NCBI RefSeq assembly: GCF_002894645.1
Contig: NZ_NCQY01000030.1
Span: 258,394 to 322,393 of the forward strand
Length of the DNA stretch: 64,000 nucleotides
Direction: 5' to 3'
Source of the DNA: Salinibacter altiplanensis
Lineage (GTDB): Bacteria; Bacteroidota; Rhodothermia; Rhodothermales; Salinibacteraceae
Shown here: in pieces, positions 1-8,337 of the stretch
Numbering within the stretch: position 1 is the stretch's first letter
Layout: each line of letters begins with the position of its first letter
The notes under the pieces: generated by a model
The model's database searches: none
What the model was told of the DNA's origin: nothing
Seen by the model: the letters and a program-made list of their open reading frames with translations, nothing else
Made by a program: the position numbers and the translations under genes

Positions 1-1
1 G

Positions 2-961
2 AAAGTGTCTCCCTTGTGCATGGGCACGATGTCCTTCGGCGGCGCCGCGGACCGAGAAACGTCCGCCGCAATGTTTCGGCGGTGCCGTGAGGCCGGCATT
101 AACGCATTCGACTGCGCCGATGTGTACGAGGACGGCCGCTCCGAAGAGATTTTGGGCAGGCTGGTGGCCGACTGCCGCGACGAGGTCGTCCTCACGACCA
201 AGGCCTATTTTCCTACGGGCGACGGCCCCAACGCCCGTGGGGCGAGCCGCTACCACCTCGTCCGCGCCGTCGAGGACAGCCTACGGCGCCTCGACACCGA
301 TCGCATCGACGTCTTCTTCGTCCACCGCTTCGACGACCAGACCCGTCTCAGCGAAACCCTCCGCGCCCTCGAGACCCTCGTGCAGCAGGGCAAGGTGCTC
401 TACCTCGGGGCGTCGAACTTTGCCGCCTGGCAGGTGATGAAGGCACTCGGGCAGCAGCAGGCCGAAGGCTGGACGCCCTTCCACGTCCTTCAGCCGATGT
501 ACAACCTCACCAAGCGGCAAGCCGAGGTCGAACTCTTGCCGATGGCCCGAAGCGAACACCTCGGTGTGCTGTCGTACAGCCCGCTCGGGGGCGGCCTGCT
601 GACCGGCAAGTACGGGGTGGACCAACGCCCTGAGAACGGGCGGCTCGTCGAGAACCCGATGTACCAGACCCGCTACGGCGCCGACGTGCACTACCAGGTG
701 GCGGAGCGGTTCACAAACTTCGCCGCCGACCACGGCTACAATCCTGTATCGTTGGCCGTGGCGTGGGTGGCTCACCACCCCGCCATCACGGCCCCCATCA
801 TCGGCGCCCGGACCCTGGACCAACTGGAGGGCTCGCTCGGGGCGCTCGATATCGATATGACCGACGACCTGCGGGCCCAGATTAGTGCTCTCGCCCCCAC
901 CCCGCCACCGGCCACCGACCGCGTCGAGGAGCGATCGACGCACACCTACGGCGACCGTTAA
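2..961 (+). CDS. Aldo/keto reductase, 5' end cut by the window
   Basis: NAD(P)H-dependent oxidoreductase of the aldo/keto reductase superfamily, cytosolic, natural substrate unknown. The reading frame is open at the left edge: the first visible codons (K-V-S-P-L-C-M-G-T-M) match the stretch that normally follows about 10 N-terminal residues, so the true start lies outside the window. Counting from the GTG at position 5, the catalytic tetrad appears as Asp36, Tyr41, Lys66 and His107. The C-terminal part carries the usual IIGARTLDQL cofactor-binding segment. The visible 318 residues are close to full length. The next gene follows 17 bases downstream on the same strand, so the two may be cotranscribed. 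Confidence 0.9.
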   Translation, partial: KVSPLCMGTMSFGGAADRETSAAMFRRCREAGINAFDCADVYEDGRSEEILGRLVADCRDEVVLTTKAYFPTGDGPNARGASRYHLVRAVEDSLRRLDTDRIDVFFVHRFDDQTRLSETLRALETLVQQGKVLYLGASNFAAWQVMKALGQQQAEGWTPFHVLQPMYNLTKRQAEVELLPMARSEHLGVLSYSPLGGGLLTGKYGVDQRPENGRLVENPMYQTRYGADVHYQVAERFTNFAADHGYNPVSLAVAWVAHHPAITAPIIGARTLDQLEGSLGALDIDMTDDLRAQISALAPTPPPATDRVEERSTHTYGDR

Positions 962-978
962 CCCAGGCATTCCCCACC

Positions 979-1485
979 ATGAGCTATTACGTCCCCCAAA
1001 AAGAAGAATGGACGGCGGTATCGTCCAAACCCGATCCCCCGTACGTCGAGGTGGACGCGGAGACCGCAACCCTGCACGTCGTGGGCGGCACGGAGGCGTC
1101 CGTCCAGCTTGACGGGGCGCCCGTCGACCCCAGTGCCGACACCCTCCACACCGTGTCTACCGTCCCCCCGTCGCTTCGAGAGGGCGCACCGCTCTGTGCG
1201 CTTTATGTGCGGGGCCAAGACCTAGACGTCGAGGATCGGCGCACGGCGGAAGCGCCTTCCTCCCACGCGGATGTTCTAGACCAACTGCGGTCGGCCCTCG
1301 ACGAGATCCTGATTCCCGTTTACATCGACGATGCCATCGAAGAAGTCAGCGAGGGCAACGACGACGTGTTCGTGCTTCACACCGTCCAGCACGACGATGG
1401 GCGCGACGCCCCGCCCACCTACTTCCGCGTCGCGATCTTTCGGGACGGAGATCTCGTGTTGGAAACAGAACACGGCAGCCTCTGA
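979..1485 (+). CDS. Acidic protein of unknown function
   Basis: 168 residues starting MSYYVPQKEE. It is rich in Asp and Glu and has no signal peptide, membrane segment or recognised domain, so a soluble cytosolic protein is expected. The C-terminal half (about residues 85-168, with FRVAIFRDGD near the end) looks like a small alpha/beta fold, but this is an impression only. It begins 17 bases after the aldo/keto reductase stop and is probably cotranscribed with it. I do not recognise the family and assign no function. Confidence 0.7.
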   Translation: MSYYVPQKEEWTAVSSKPDPPYVEVDAETATLHVVGGTEASVQLDGAPVDPSADTLHTVSTVPPSLREGAPLCALYVRGQDLDVEDRRTAEAPSSHADVLDQLRSALDEILIPVYIDDAIEEVSEGNDDVFVLHTVQHDDGRDAPPTYFRVAIFRDGDLVLETEHGSL

Positions 1486-1569
1486 GAGTCTGGTATGTTG
1501 ATATTCCCTCGTGAGAGGCACCTTCCCGGAGAGATCGGGAAACTTCCGAGGACGCTCGGACGGGAGGTG

Positions 1570-1678
1570 GGTTGAGTGATGGGGCGATTTGCAGCCCGCC
1601 AAGGCCGCTCGCAGCGCCCCAAGCAAGGCGAGGAAGGTACCCTCCGGGGTGCCTGAAAGATAAATTAAAACAGACTCT
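1570..1678. repeat. Dispersed intergenic element, copy A
   Basis: A non-coding block about 60 percent identical (by eye) to 19490-19597 in the same orientation. Conserved landmarks are GGTTGA-TGA at the left end, GGCG-TTT, AGGC-GCTCG, and ATAAATT--AA--GACTCT at the right end. A central stem pairs 1614-1620 (GCGCCCC) with 1646-1652 (GGGGTGC, one G-U pair). The second copy has a different but also fully paired stem at the aligned place. Both copies lie 3' of a minus-strand gene. The rest of the 1486-1773 gap holds only the downstream terminator. Confidence 0.55.
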
Positions 1679-1704
1679 GAGGCCCCGCACGGGGCCTGAC
1701 CACA

Positions 1705-1742
1705 AAAAAGCGCCGAGCGGCCCAAGCCACCCAGCGCTTTTT
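1705..1742 (-). terminator. Rho-independent terminator after the fasciclin gene
   Basis: A 9-bp perfect inverted repeat, AAAAAGCGC (1705-1713) and GCGCTTTTT (1734-1742), encloses a GC-rich loop. Read on the minus strand it gives a GC stem followed by a run of T, about 30 bases after the fasciclin stop codon. Its symmetry would let it also stop transcripts coming from the left. A second small hairpin (GGCCCC/GGGGCC, 1681-1696) lies next to it. Confidence 0.75.
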
Positions 1743-1773
1743 GGTCAACTTGCTTGATCGAGACGTCCTCGTG

Positions 1774-2202
1774 TTAGCGGAGAATGCGATCAATCACGTG
1801 GACGATTCCATTCTCGGCGTCCAGATTGGTCTGCCGGACGGTCGCGTCGCCAATTCGGACCTGCTGGTCCTCATTGGTTCGAATGTGGAGACGTTTTCCG
1901 CTCATTGGCGTCAGAGACGAGCTCTCCGCCACGTCCCTGGCCCTTCGTCGGCCCTCGATCACGTGGTTTTTGAGGAGGTTCTGCAAGCGCGTTTTGTTCG
2001 TCGGCTTCATCAGGTCCTCAAGGACGCTTTCGGAGAGGTCCTCGAACGCCGCGTTGGTTGGGGCAAACACGGTGAACGGCCCGCCGCCTTTCAGCGTGTC
2101 GACGAGTCCGGCAGCCTGAAGGGCACTGACGAGGGTAGAGAAGTTCTTGTCATTCGTTGCAATATCAACGACGGACGGTGCTTTTTTCTGGACGGTAGAC
2201 AT
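1774..2202 (-). CDS. Fasciclin (FAS1) domain protein
   Basis: A single FAS1 domain of 142 residues from the ATG at 2202 (MSTVQKK). The H1 box (GPFTVFAPTNAAF) and the terminal H2-like segment (NGIVHVIDRIL) are both present, so the domain is complete. FAS1 proteins act in adhesion or surface interactions, but this one shows no clear export signal from the chosen start. An in-frame start at 2289 would add 29 residues (MYGRTVDKK and on) that do not resemble a signal peptide either, so I prefer the shorter form. The gene stands alone, with a strong terminator just downstream. Confidence 0.85.
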   Translation of the reverse strand: MSTVQKKAPSVVDIATNDKNFSTLVSALQAAGLVDTLKGGGPFTVFAPTNAAFEDLSESVLEDLMKPTNKTRLQNLLKNHVIEGRRRARDVAESSSLTPMSGKRLHIRTNEDQQVRIGDATVRQTNLDAENGIVHVIDRILR

Positions 2203-2617
2203 AACGGTATCGTTGGTTTTTTGATAGGGGAAAGTCCGTCCGAAGTTTTTTCGATCGGAGTATTTTTTGTCAACAGTTCTACCATACATACCAATTCTCG
2301 GTTCCCTTTTGTAATTTTATTTTTTTCTTTTTGAGGGATAACACATTGACGTCTCGATCCAAACTTCAGAGATGGCGCCATTCTCTCAGGAAATTCGGCG
2401 GCCGGAGATGACCGTGCATCGGCGGCCGACCGTGGCCGAGGTCCTCCGGCGGCTTCCAGCAGCGACCACTGATTGCAGGAATAAGGCCACTTCTTCCAGC
2501 CTCCGCGAAAAGATGTAACGGATCGACCGCGGAGGAAACGCAGGAAAATAAAATTGAGTACGAGTAGCCCTTAAGAAATCACTGCGACGTGCTATTCTTG
2601 ACTGGTCCACCGGCTCT
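2203..2617. other. Divergent intergenic region, no gene seen
   Basis: About 415 bases between the divergent fasciclin and msrA genes. The part nearest the fasciclin gene (about 2215-2340) is AT-rich, with T- and A-runs, and probably holds its promoter; a TTGACA (minus strand, 2269-2274) is present but has no convincing partner hexamer. The remainder is GC-rich with no credible reading frame, RNA gene or repeat. Confidence 0.5.
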
Positions 2618-3313
2618 ATGAACACATCCTACCGCTCGCCCTGGTTCGTCGGACTCGCCCTTTTCGCAATCGTCGCCACCAGCGGGCTGTTCTTGTACCC
2701 TTCGTCCTCGCCCAAAGCCGATGCCCCTACGACGACGCAGACTTCGTCGGTCAACCCAGCCGTGGCCGACACGGCCACGTTTGCCGGGGGCTGCTTCTGG
2801 TGCATGGAGCCGCCCTACGACAAGATGGACGGAGTCGCGTCAACCACCTCTGGGTTTGCCGGGGGCGAGCAAGTCGATCCCTCCTACCGCGAGGTGGCCA
2901 GCGGGACCACGAAGCACACCGAGGTGGTGCAGATCGTGTACGATTCCACAACGGTCTCGTACGACCGCCTCCTTCGAGTCTACTGGCACAACGTCGATCC
3001 CTTCGACGGCACCGGCCAATTTTGCGACCGCGGGGCCCAGTACCGCCCCGCCATCTTCGCGCACAGCGCCCGCCAGCAGCGCCTCGCGGAGCAGTCCAAG
3101 GAAGCAGTCGCCAGCCGGTTTGACCCATCCATCGCCGTGGAAATTGAGCCGTTGGACGCGTTTTACGCCGCGGAGCGGTACCACCAGGACTACTACAAAA
3201 AGAATCCGGCCGACTACAAGCGCTACCGCCAGGGCTGTGGGCGGGATGCGCGCCTGCGGGAGGTCTGGGGCGCGGCCGCGATGTCGGACGCTGTTCTCGA
3301 CGGCACGACGTAG
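2618..3313 (+). CDS. msrA: Peptide methionine sulfoxide reductase MsrA, exported form
   Basis: Reduces methionine-S-sulfoxide in oxidised proteins. The 231-residue product carries the GCFWC active-site motif (catalytic Cys59, with Cys62) and the conserved DRGAQYRPAIF segment. A GC-containing C-terminal tail (RQGCG) could supply a resolving cysteine. Unlike cytosolic MsrA, residues 8-27 form a hydrophobic segment followed by a Ser/Thr/Pro-rich linker, so the enzyme is probably exported or tethered to the outer face of the inner membrane. Start at ATG 2618. It is a single gene with no partner msrB nearby. Confidence 0.92.
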   Translation: MNTSYRSPWFVGLALFAIVATSGLFLYPSSSPKADAPTTTQTSSVNPAVADTATFAGGCFWCMEPPYDKMDGVASTTSGFAGGEQVDPSYREVASGTTKHTEVVQIVYDSTTVSYDRLLRVYWHNVDPFDGTGQFCDRGAQYRPAIFAHSARQQRLAEQSKEAVASRFDPSIAVEIEPLDAFYAAERYHQDYYKKNPADYKRYRQGCGRDARLREVWGAAAMSDAVLDGTT

Positions 3314-3543
3314 TCTCTCGCTCCCCCACGGTGCCAGCACTGGTCAACCCGGAAGTGCGTCGTCCCGGTGCTCAACACCGATTCTCGATGGTTCCTTCTT
3401 GACCTGAAAATTCCCGAGCGTCCGGATTTTAACACGGCCAAGATCACGGGACCAAGAGGTTTCGTTGCGTCCGCGGGCTGTCGTTTGTAGTATCAGCAGT
3501 GCGAATCTTTGCCCGTGCGTCCTGACGCAACGCCTCTTTTCTT

Positions 3544-5085
3544 ATGCCCACCGATCCGTCTCCCGCCGATACCGCACCGAGCTGGTCCGACCGCTGGCTG
3601 AACCGCATCGAGCGCACCGGCAACGCCCTCCCCGACCCGGTGACGCTCTTCTTTATCTTCATCGCGGTCGTGATGGTGGCGTCCTGGATCACCCACACGG
3701 CCGACGTGAGCGTGGTGCACCCGGGCACCGACGAGACGATCACGGCCGACAACCTCTTCTCCGACGAGAACATCCGCCGCCTCTTTACGGACATGGCGGA
3801 GACCTTTGCGGACTTTCCCCCGCTCGGCCTCGTCCTGGTCGTGATGCTCGGCATCGGGGTGGCGGACAAAACCGGACTCATCAGCGCCGCCCTCAAGTCG
3901 TTCGTTGCGAGCGTGCCGGATGCGCTCCTGACCGCCGCGCTGGTCTTTGCCGGCATCATGTCGAGCCTGGCGGTCGACGCCGGCTACGTGGTTGTCATTC
4001 CGCTGGGGGCGGTCCTCTTCTACGGCGTGGGGCGGCACCCGCTGGCGGGCCTCGGGGCCGCGTTTGCGGGCGTCTCGGCGGGCTTCAGCGCCAACCTCCT
4101 CCTGACCTCCCTGGACCCGCTCCTGGCGAGCTTTACCGAACCCGCCGCCCAACTGATCGCGGACGATTACAGCGTGCCGGTGACGGGCAACTGGTACCTC
4201 ATGATTGGCCTTACCCCCGTCTTCGTGGTCCTCGGGGCCTACATCACCGACACCATCGTCGAGCCGTACCTCGGGGAGTACGAGCCGCCGGAGGACTTCG
4301 ACGAGGAAGGCACCGAGTCGAGCGAGCTAACCGACGAGGAGCGGCGTGGGCTGCGGTGGGCCGGGATTGTAACGGGCCTCTCGATTCTGGGCGTCGTCCT
4401 GCTCGCCGTTCCGGACGGGGCGCCGCTGGCCGAATTTGAGACGCTGATCGAGAGCATCGTCGCCCTCATGGTGTTTCTGTTCTTCCTGCCCGGCCTCACC
4501 TACGGGATCGTGGTCGGCAAAATCGAGGACGACTCGGACGTGGCCGACATGATGGCCGCCTCCATGGCCGACATGGGCGCCTACATCGTGCTCGCCTTCG
4601 CGGCGGCCCACTTCATCGCCATGTTCGAATGGTCCAACCTCGGCTCCATCATCGCCATCAGCGGCGCGGACGCCCTGCAGAGCATCGGCTTTACGGGACT
4701 GCCGCTCCTATTCGCGTTCATCTTCGTCTCGGCCCTCATCAACCTGTTCGTGGGCAGTGCCTCGGCGAAGTGGGCCATCATGGCGCCGGTCTTCGTGCCC
4801 ATGCTCATGCTCGCCGGCGACCCCGGCTACTCGCCCGAAACCGTGCAGGCGGCCTACCGCATCGGCGACTCGTTCACGAACATCCTCACGCCCCTCCTGC
4901 CCTACTTTCCCCTCGTCATCATCTTCGCCCAGCGGTACGACGAGGACGCCGGGATCGGGAGCATCATCGCCCTCATGCTCCCCTACTCGGTCGGCTTTGG
5001 GATCGTGAGCACGATCGTCTTCCTCCTGTGGGTGCTGCTGGGCCTGCCGCTCGGGCCCGGGGCGGAACTGTACTACATGGGGTAG
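3544..5085 (+). CDS. AbgT-family transporter
   Basis: Inner-membrane transporter of the AbgT family. Named members import p-aminobenzoyl-glutamate, and others have been described as sulfonamide exporters; the substrate here cannot be read from sequence. The 513-residue protein has about a dozen hydrophobic helices. Family signatures include LPDPVTLFFIF near the N-terminus, GVADKTGLISAALKSF near residue 105, and SFTNILTPLLPYFPL near residue 440. A cytosolic loop around residues 240-270 is strikingly acidic, as expected for a salt-in halophile. It converges with the PIN-toxin gene, 15 bases away, and has no obvious operon partner. Confidence 0.88.
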   Translation: MPTDPSPADTAPSWSDRWLNRIERTGNALPDPVTLFFIFIAVVMVASWITHTADVSVVHPGTDETITADNLFSDENIRRLFTDMAETFADFPPLGLVLVVMLGIGVADKTGLISAALKSFVASVPDALLTAALVFAGIMSSLAVDAGYVVVIPLGAVLFYGVGRHPLAGLGAAFAGVSAGFSANLLLTSLDPLLASFTEPAAQLIADDYSVPVTGNWYLMIGLTPVFVVLGAYITDTIVEPYLGEYEPPEDFDEEGTESSELTDEERRGLRWAGIVTGLSILGVVLLAVPDGAPLAEFETLIESIVALMVFLFFLPGLTYGIVVGKIEDDSDVADMMAASMADMGAYIVLAFAAAHFIAMFEWSNLGSIIAISGADALQSIGFTGLPLLFAFIFVSALINLFVGSASAKWAIMAPVFVPMLMLAGDPGYSPETVQAAYRIGDSFTNILTPLLPYFPLVIIFAQRYDEDAGIGSIIALMLPYSVGFGIVSTIVFLLWVLLGLPLGPGAELYYMG

Positions 5086-5100
5086 CGAGAGAACTCGTCG

Positions 5101-5523
5101 TCAGTCTCGTCGGTCGTCGAGAATCGTGAGGAGTTCCGCAGGGGCATACACCGCCAGTGCGGCGGCGCTGAAGTCCGCCGTGTTGCGGGTCACGATTCCG
5201 TCGGCCCCGGTCGTGCGGGCGGCACTGTGGAGAACCGCGTCCTCGTAGTCGGCGAACCCGGACTCGGCCGCCTGCACCAGAACCTGGCGGTTGACTGCCG
5301 CAACGTCGAAGAGGCGGAGAAGCGCCTCCACCTTTTCGCGGGCCACGGCGTTGCCGCGGTTGCTGTCGAGAAGATAGTAGATCGTCGTGACGGTGGTCGC
5401 CCCGAGTATGCCCTCCAGGTCTCCGCGAGCATTCGCCTCGAAGAGATGCGCAGCAAATTCGACGAATGGGTCTCGATTTAGAAAAACATCAAGGACCACA
5501 TTCGTATCGAAAAGGATCCTCAT
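5101..5523 (-). CDS. PIN-domain protein, probable toxin
   Basis: 140-residue PIN-fold nuclease of the kind used as VapC-type toxins that cleave RNA. The metal-binding acidic residues are visible: Asp6 in ILFDTNV, the acidic YEDA segment near residue 93, and the TRNTADF segment near residue 118. Its start overlaps the stop of the upstream antitoxin-like gene by 4 bases (5520-5523), which suggests translational coupling in a two-gene operon. Length and motifs look intact, so it is probably active when not neutralised. Confidence 0.87.
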   Translation of the reverse strand: MRILFDTNVVLDVFLNRDPFVEFAAHLFEANARGDLEGILGATTVTTIYYLLDSNRGNAVAREKVEALLRLFDVAAVNRQVLVQAAESGFADYEDAVLHSAARTTGADGIVTRNTADFSAAALAVYAPAELLTILDDRRD

Positions 5524-5771
5524 GTCGACTCCTCCATGTATTTCTCCTCGAGATGCTGTTTGTAGTCGCCCTCGTTGGTCTCTTCTAGGACCCCGATAAA
5601 CTGACGGGTAGTGTTGGAAAACGAGGCCCGCTTGCAGTCCCCATCTTTTTCCGTCACGACGGCAAAGTACGCCTCCACAAGCCGAGAAACCGACGTATTC
5701 CGCTCCGATGCATACTCTTTGGCCCGCTCAATCACGTCCTCGTCGAGCCGCAGCGTGAGTTTTTTGGACAT
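5520..5771 (-). CDS. Antitoxin-like protein (DUF6364 type)
   Basis: 83 residues. The N-terminus (KKLTLRLDEDVIERAKEYA) has the pattern of a ribbon-helix-helix DNA-binding segment, and the C-terminal half is acidic and likely to fold on the toxin. It resembles the DUF6364 family that often precedes PIN-domain genes. It is first in the operon and overlaps the PIN gene by 4 bases. A palindrome at 5797-5825, just upstream of its start, is a likely site for autoregulation. Assignment as an antitoxin is inferred from size, fold pattern and position. Confidence 0.82.
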   Translation of the reverse strand: MSKKLTLRLDEDVIERAKEYASERNTSVSRLVEAYFAVVTEKDGDCKRASFSNTTRQFIGVLEETNEGDYKQHLEEKYMEEST

Positions 5772-5796
5772 GTCGGGAGAGAACAGTTGTTAGATA

Positions 5797-5825
5797 GACG
5801 TACATTGTCATAATTTTTGTACGTC
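5797..5825 (-). promoter_or_regulatory. Inverted-repeat operator of the toxin/antitoxin operon
   Basis: Two perfect 8-bp arms, GACGTACA (5797-5804) and TGTACGTC (5818-5825), are separated by a 13-base AT-rich spacer. The site begins 26 bases upstream of the antitoxin start codon. This is the usual place for a ribbon-helix-helix antitoxin to bind and repress its own promoter. Confidence 0.6.
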
Positions 5826-5911
5826 CCCTGTAGGTTCAGGTTCGGCCGAATCACGCCTCCACCCCTCAGCGTTTCGTTGCTGTGTGATTTTGGATTCTAA
5901 TCTCCCCGTCC

Positions 5912-7810
5912 ATGAGCGAGATTCTCGACGACAAGCCCGAGGTCCTCGTCCAGAAGCTCGACGCCCTCCCCACCGACCCGGGCGTCTACAAATTTCTGGA
6001 CGACGAGGACTCCGTCCTTTACGTGGGCAAAGCCAAGAACCTGCGCACCCGGGTCCGCACCTATTTCCAGAGCAGCCGCCAGCGCGACGGCCGGATCGAG
6101 GTGATGGTGCAGAAGGCCGCCGACGTGGACATCATCGTGACAGACACGGAGGCGGAGGCGCTCATTCTAGAGAACAACCAGATCAAGGAGCTGCAGCCCC
6201 GCTACAACGTCAACCTGCGGGATGACAAGACCTACCCCTACATCTGCATCAAAAACGAGCGCTTCCCCCGCGTCTTCAAGACGCGCACCGTGAAGCAGGA
6301 CGGGTCCGAGTACTTCGGCCCCTACGCGGACGTGTCCAAGATGAACGCGATGATGGACGCGGTCCGGTCGGTCTTTCAGCTGCGGACCTGCTCGCTCGAC
6401 CTCAGCGAAGAGAAGATCGAGGCCGGCAAGTACGACGTGTGCCTGCAGCACCACATCGACAACTGCAAGGCCCCCTGCGTGGGCAAGCAGTCCGAGGCGG
6501 ACTACAGGGAGACGATCGAGCAGGTCAAGAAGCTGCTCAACGGCCAGACGCAGTCACTGATCGACCTGCTGACGGACGAGATGCAGGCGCAGTCCGACCG
6601 ACACAACTTCGAGGAGGCCGCCCGCCTGCGGGACCAGATCAAGGCCCTCAAGGACTACTCTCAGCAGCAGAAGGTCGTCAGCCAGGACTTTGCCGACCGC
6701 GACGTGTTCGCCCTTCACGTCGAACGGGACGAGGACATCGGCTGCGGCGTACTGTTTCAGGTGCGGGAGGGCAAGATGATCGGGAAGCGGCACAAGTTTC
6801 TCCGCTCGGTGGAGGAGCGGACGAACGCGGAGCTCATTCTTTCTCTCGTCGAGAACTACTACACCGAGGCAAACTTCTACCCGGAAGAGGTCCTCCTCTC
6901 CCACGACCCGAACGACCACCCGGCCCAAGACACCCACGCCCTCGAAGAACTGCTGCGCCGGAAGCAGGGCCACCAGGTGCCAATCAAGGTTCCCCAGCGC
7001 GGCGAGAAGGCCAGCCTCGTCCGCATGGCCGCGTCCAACGCGAAGCTGCAGGTCGGCGAGTGGAAGACGCAGCAGATGAAGCGGGAGCGGAACCGGATTC
7101 CGGAAAGCATTAAGGCCCTGGGCGAGGCGCTCAACATGGACGAGCCGCCGCGCCGCGTCGACGGCATCGACGTGTCGCACCACGGCGGCAAGGAAACGGT
7201 GGCGTCCTGCGTCGTCTTCACCGACGCGACGCCCCGCAAGAGCGACTACCGCACCTACAAGATCCGCTCGACCGAGGAGGGCACCCCCGACGACTACAAG
7301 GCGATGCGCGAGGTGGTGCGGCGCCGCTACCGGCGTATGGTGGAGGAGGACGGCCCCTGGCCCGACCTCGTGGTCATTGACGGCGGGAAGGGCCAACTCT
7401 CCAGTGCTGTCGAGATGCTAAAGGAGGTCGGGGCCTTCGATCGGTTCCCTGTCATCGGCCTCGCAAAGCGCCTCGAAGAGGTCTACCGGCCCGGCGACTC
7501 CGACCCGGTCTTCCTGGCGAAGGACAGCCCGGCCCTGCAGTTGCTGCAGAAGGTGCGGGACGAGGCCCACCGATTCGCCGTCACCTACCAGCGCAAGCGC
7601 CGCAAGAAGAAAACCCTGCAGTCCGAACTGCTCGACATCCACGGCATCGGCCCGAAGACGGCCAAGACGCTGCTCGGGGAATTCGGGTCCGTGGCGAAGG
7701 TAAAAGACGCCGACGAGGACGCACTGGCCGAGGTCGTGGGGTCCGCAAAAGCCAAAACGGTGGCCGACTACTATGCCCCCGAGACGCCGGCCGCTGCAGA
7801 CACAAAGTAG
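5912..7810 (+). CDS. uvrC: Excinuclease ABC subunit C
   Basis: Nuclease of UvrABC nucleotide excision repair that makes both incisions around a lesion. The 632 residues show the complete family order. The N-terminal GIY-YIG domain has PGVYKFLDD and LYVGKAKNLRTRV (about residues 18-55). A UVR segment for UvrB contact lies near residues 205-240. The RNase H-like endonuclease domain has GIDVSHHGGKETV and VVIDGGKGQL (about 415-500). The C-terminal helix-hairpin-helix pair contains IHGIGPKTAKTLL. The start ATG at 5912 precedes MSEILDDKPE. It is divergent from the toxin/antitoxin operon and apparently monocistronic. Confidence 0.97.
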   Translation: MSEILDDKPEVLVQKLDALPTDPGVYKFLDDEDSVLYVGKAKNLRTRVRTYFQSSRQRDGRIEVMVQKAADVDIIVTDTEAEALILENNQIKELQPRYNVNLRDDKTYPYICIKNERFPRVFKTRTVKQDGSEYFGPYADVSKMNAMMDAVRSVFQLRTCSLDLSEEKIEAGKYDVCLQHHIDNCKAPCVGKQSEADYRETIEQVKKLLNGQTQSLIDLLTDEMQAQSDRHNFEEAARLRDQIKALKDYSQQQKVVSQDFADRDVFALHVERDEDIGCGVLFQVREGKMIGKRHKFLRSVEERTNAELILSLVENYYTEANFYPEEVLLSHDPNDHPAQDTHALEELLRRKQGHQVPIKVPQRGEKASLVRMAASNAKLQVGEWKTQQMKRERNRIPESIKALGEALNMDEPPRRVDGIDVSHHGGKETVASCVVFTDATPRKSDYRTYKIRSTEEGTPDDYKAMREVVRRRYRRMVEEDGPWPDLVVIDGGKGQLSSAVEMLKEVGAFDRFPVIGLAKRLEEVYRPGDSDPVFLAKDSPALQLLQKVRDEAHRFAVTYQRKRRKKKTLQSELLDIHGIGPKTAKTLLGEFGSVAKVKDADEDALAEVVGSAKAKTVADYYAPETPAAADTK

Positions 7811-7886
7811 AGTTGCCGACGAAAACCATCTGCAATAACGGCAACAAGTCCGTCCAACTGTTCTCCCTCAGCTCTCCTGAACTGAT

Positions 7887-8219
7887 ATGCCGCCCTCTGA
7901 TCCCGGATCGCTGCTCAATCGGCTCGTCGACGAACACTGGGACACCGCAGCCCGCCATGCCTGGCGCCAGTACGACCAGCGTGGGCGTGGGGCAATCGTT
8001 TTTACCGTCCAGGCCGACGCCGCCCCCGAGGAGCGCACCCCCCTCAAGTACCTCACCTTCAACGACGACTCCGCCGCCGAGGACGGGGCCTTTGCGAAGC
8101 TCCACGAACTGGTGCGATTGTACGACCCTGAACAGCAGGTCGTGGCCGCGGCCGTACTGCCCGACGAGCACACTGTCTTCGAGGTATACGAGCAGGAGCC
8201 ACTTCCCCCTCACGCCTAG
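7887..8219 (+). CDS. Small acidic protein of unknown function
   Basis: 110 residues starting MPPSDPGSLL. It is acidic, without signal peptide or membrane helix, and appears to alternate beta strands (GAIVFTVQA, VVAAAVLPDEH, VFEVYEQ) with short helices, suggesting a small alpha/beta fold. It follows uvrC by 76 bases on the same strand and converges with the thioredoxin-like gene. I do not recognise the family. Confidence 0.65.
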   Translation: MPPSDPGSLLNRLVDEHWDTAARHAWRQYDQRGRGAIVFTVQADAAPEERTPLKYLTFNDDSAAEDGAFAKLHELVRLYDPEQQVVAAAVLPDEHTVFEVYEQEPLPPHA

Positions 8220-8337
8220 ACGGAGCCCCAGAGCACCATCGATCTCAAGCGCGGACTCAAGTGCGGAACCAACGGGATCGCCTCCCATCCCGCGGCAAGG
8301 ACAGACAGAGAGAGAACCGTCTCCGGACGGATCGAAA

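Noticed and set aside
1276-1725. Minus-strand open frame of 149 codons across the repeat element
   Set aside because: It overlaps the 3' part of the plus-strand gene and the non-coding element; its similarity to the frame over copy B reflects the shared DNA element, not a protein.
8315-8335. CCGT/ACGG hairpin between the convergent genes at 8.3 kb
   Set aside because: The stem is only about 4 bp and no T-run follows on either strand, so I do not call it a terminator.
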